From Anaerolinea sp. (GTDB lineage Bacteria; Chloroflexota; Anaerolineae; Anaerolineales; Villigracilaceae), in contig DYNS01000004.1 of assembly GCA_020720965.1 (NCBI GenBank), forward strand, positions 1-28,939: a DNA stretch of 28,939 nt. Direction: 5' to 3'. Below are positions 27,471 through 28,939 of the stretch, piece after piece. The notes under the pieces were generated by a model that saw only the letters and a program-made list of their open reading frames with translations, searched no databases and was not told the DNA's origin. Position numbers and translations under genes: made by a program. Within the stretch, counting starts at the first letter, position 1; every line of letters begins with the position of its first letter.

Positions 27471-28392
27471 CCGCCCTGTGAAACCAGTGCGAGAGGTCGC
27501 GCCCCAGGATGTTTTGGAGCTGTTCCACGTCTGGGCGAAAGTGTTCTTCCATTTCGGCGCGCAAGGCGGGGGACAGGCTGGCGCGGGGGGTGCGGGCGGT
27601 GTTGAGGCGTTCCAGTCGGTCGTATAGCCGGAAGGCGTTCTTCATAAATCCTGCGCCCAAAAGCCCTGCCATTTTCATCAGAGGTTTGTAGAGGAACTGC
27701 GGCGGGTGAAAGAGCCGCGCCAACAAAGGCGATTTGACCCCGAACCCGGCGTTAATTTGGGCAAAGTTTGTGCGTCCGTCTGAGGGTACGCCGATGAATT
27801 GCAGCAGGTCTTCGTACACGGCGCGGGTATTGGCTGCCAGGTCTTCGTACAGGTACACTTTGACCTGTTGGGGCGGAAATATTGCGTATAGTTTTTGCAG
27901 GTGGCGGCTCCACTGCCCCAACTGTGGATAAAGAATCAGTTCCGGCTGGCGGGCGCTTGGGGGGATGTTCTCTCCCCGTGAGCGGGAAGCGGATAAAGCC
28001 CAGGCTTTTGCCAGGTTTGGTTCATCTTCCCGCAGCAGGCTCAGGTTCAGTTGGTGATAGGACTGCACAAAATCTACCGGGTTTCGCAGGCTGAGAATAA
28101 CTTTTGCTTGCGGGTCGTATGCCCGCATTTTCTCAAACGCCACCTGGGAGAAGAGGTAAAACGGCGAGGCTTCTCCGGCTGCCTGGTGTTCCGGCTTGGC
28201 GTTTTCAAACAGGCGGTGATAATCCTGCACGGTTCTGTAAACCACCTTTTGCACATGCGGAAAGTCGGTGGCGAAGTAGTTGGTTTCCTTCACTTCCGAC
28301 ATGAAAATGCGCGGATGTTCGGAAAGGTATTGGTATAGGGCGGTTGTGCCGCAGCGCGGCGCGCCAGAGATAAAGAAGGAGGGGCGTATCAT
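27466..28392 (-). CDS. Sulfotransferase-family protein
   Basis: A 308-residue PAPS-dependent sulfotransferase. The 5'-phosphosulfate loop is SGAPRCGTTAL (9-19) and the 3'-phosphate-binding motif is RNPVDFVQSYHQ (about 102-113). In this family it moves sulfate onto carbohydrates, lipids or proteins; the acceptor is unknown, and a surface glycan is plausible. The frame is open to 28629, but the conserved domain begins at the ATG at 28392, downstream of a TATAAT. The Shine-Dalgarno sequence is poor (AAAGAA). The sortase gene follows after 10 bases. Confidence 0.88.
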   Translation of the reverse strand: MIRPSFFISGAPRCGTTALYQYLSEHPRIFMSEVKETNYFATDFPHVQKVVYRTVQDYHRLFENAKPEHQAAGEASPFYLFSQVAFEKMRAYDPQAKVILSLRNPVDFVQSYHQLNLSLLREDEPNLAKAWALSASRSRGENIPPSARQPELILYPQLGQWSRHLQKLYAIFPPQQVKVYLYEDLAANTRAVYEDLLQFIGVPSDGRTNFAQINAGFGVKSPLLARLFHPPQFLYKPLMKMAGLLGAGFMKNAFRLYDRLERLNTARTPRASLSPALRAEMEEHFRPDVEQLQNILGRDLSHWFHRAV

Positions 28393-28432
28393 CAGAGTTC
28401 TTTTCGTGTAGGTTTTGAAAAGTGCGAGAGTG

Positions 28433-28438
28433 ATTATA
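28433..28438 (-). promoter_or_regulatory. -10 box for the sulfotransferase gene
   Basis: Perfect TATAAT on the minus strand, with a possible TCTACA at 28457-28462 (18-base spacer). That -35 box overlaps the -10 box (TAGAAT, 28459-28464) of the divergent comEC gene. Confidence 0.55.
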
Positions 28439-28471
28439 TCCCATCGATTGTTTTGCTGTAGAATAAACCCC

Positions 28472-28939
28472 ATGAAGGATAATTTGCTTGCCACTGTCCA
28501 AAATGCGCCCTTATTTTGGGTTGCCTCCGCTTTTTTGGGCGGCTTATGGCTGGCTAGTTTTTTGCCGGTTGCCTGGTGGGTGTGGGTGCTGCTGGCTTTT
28601 GGGGCTTTACTGCTGGGGATGGCGCTCAAATTTTTGCGCCGCGCCTGGCGCTTGTACTTGCTGCTCTTGCCCGCTTTTCTCTTCCTGGGCGCGGGGCGTT
28701 ATGCCGCCATCCAACCGCTGATAGACGAACAAAGCCTGGCGTATTACAACGATACCGGCGAAAATGTTTACGTGACCGGTGTGTTGAGCGAAGCCCCGGA
28801 CGAGCGCGACACCAATACCCATCTGCGCCTCAACGTCACCGCTTTGGATTGGGGCGAGGGCGATTTTCCGGTTCGGGGCATGTTGCTGGTGCGCCTGGGC
28901 AACCCAGCCGATTTGCAATATGGTCAGGTGATACGGGTA
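28472..28939 (+). CDS. comEC: ComEC/Rec2 competence protein, N-terminal part (3' end outside window)
   Basis: 156 codons are visible without a stop, running off the right edge. The protein starts MKDNLLATVQNAPLFW and has hydrophobic segments at about 14-34, 35-50 and 60-77. A soluble part with YVTGVLSEAPDERDTNTHLRL then resembles the DUF4131 OB-like region of ComEC, the channel that takes DNA strands into the cytosol during transformation. TAGAAT (28459-28464) ends 7 bases before the ATG and no Shine-Dalgarno sequence is present, so it looks leaderless. The frame was read directly from the bases. The transmembrane channel and nuclease-like domains lie outside the window. Confidence 0.85.
   Translation, partial: MKDNLLATVQNAPLFWVASAFLGGLWLASFLPVAWWVWVLLAFGALLLGMALKFLRRAWRLYLLLLPAFLFLGAGRYAAIQPLIDEQSLAYYNDTGENVYVTGVLSEAPDERDTNTHLRLNVTALDWGEGDFPVRGMLLVRLGNPADLQYGQVIRV

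Noticed and set aside
28488..28721. 77-codon Cys/Trp-rich frame at the right edge
   Set aside because: It is a shifted reading of comEC, whose frame from 28472 is open to the window end and has membrane segments and family features.

Overview
The window reads as a bacterial chromosome segment, most likely from Chloroflexota (class Anaerolineae or a close relative). This rests on gene content: a duplicated ThyX-type thymidylate synthase, a Ser/Thr kinase with a C-terminal PQQ propeller beside PP2C, FHA and vWA proteins, and a Zn-ribbon methylase-like protein. It also rests on a GC-rich composition and many apparently leaderless genes. The taxonomic call is an inference, since no rRNA or marker tree is available.

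Layout. 1-4584: the end of a Jag/KhpB protein, a Ca2+-type P-type ATPase and glgC. 4585-6066: a tRNA-Leu(CAA) with a hairpin-rich trailer, divergent from ychF. 6067-10916: thyX, thrB and thrC on the minus strand, interrupted by an AT-rich islet (8361-9850) that carries a Zn-ribbon/TOPRIM protein and a divergent BrnT/BrnA toxin-antitoxin pair. 10960-13999: a small unknown protein, a dual-specificity-type phosphatase, a degenerate receiver-GAF protein and a family 2 glycosyltransferase. 13996-15531: a methylase-like protein that looks catalytically dead.

15528-22316 is one compact minus-strand run of eight genes: kinase-PQQ, PP2C phosphatase, J-domain/vWA protein, Zn-ribbon FHA protein, a 79-residue unknown, an OmpR-type regulator, ybaB and recR. 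Three neighbouring pairs overlap by 4 bases or lie within 6 bases. The first four genes provide a writer, an eraser, a possible metal-binding vWA client with a chaperone-recruiting domain, and a phosphothreonine reader. The last two belong to recombinational repair.

22455-24702: a metallophosphoesterase coupled to a DapA-family lyase, then convergent radC. 24726-25156: a cold-shock gene whose long leader holds a terminator-like hairpin. 25161-28392: a minus-strand run of sulfotransferase, sortase, a 49-residue membrane protein and an RlmD-type rRNA methyltransferase. 28472-end: the start of comEC.

The best candidates for something new are the Zn-ribbon/TOPRIM + BrnTA islet, the kinase/PP2C/J-vWA/FHA operon, the terminator in the csp leader, and the tRNA-Leu trailer RNA. 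Widespread leaderless starts are a window-wide trait.
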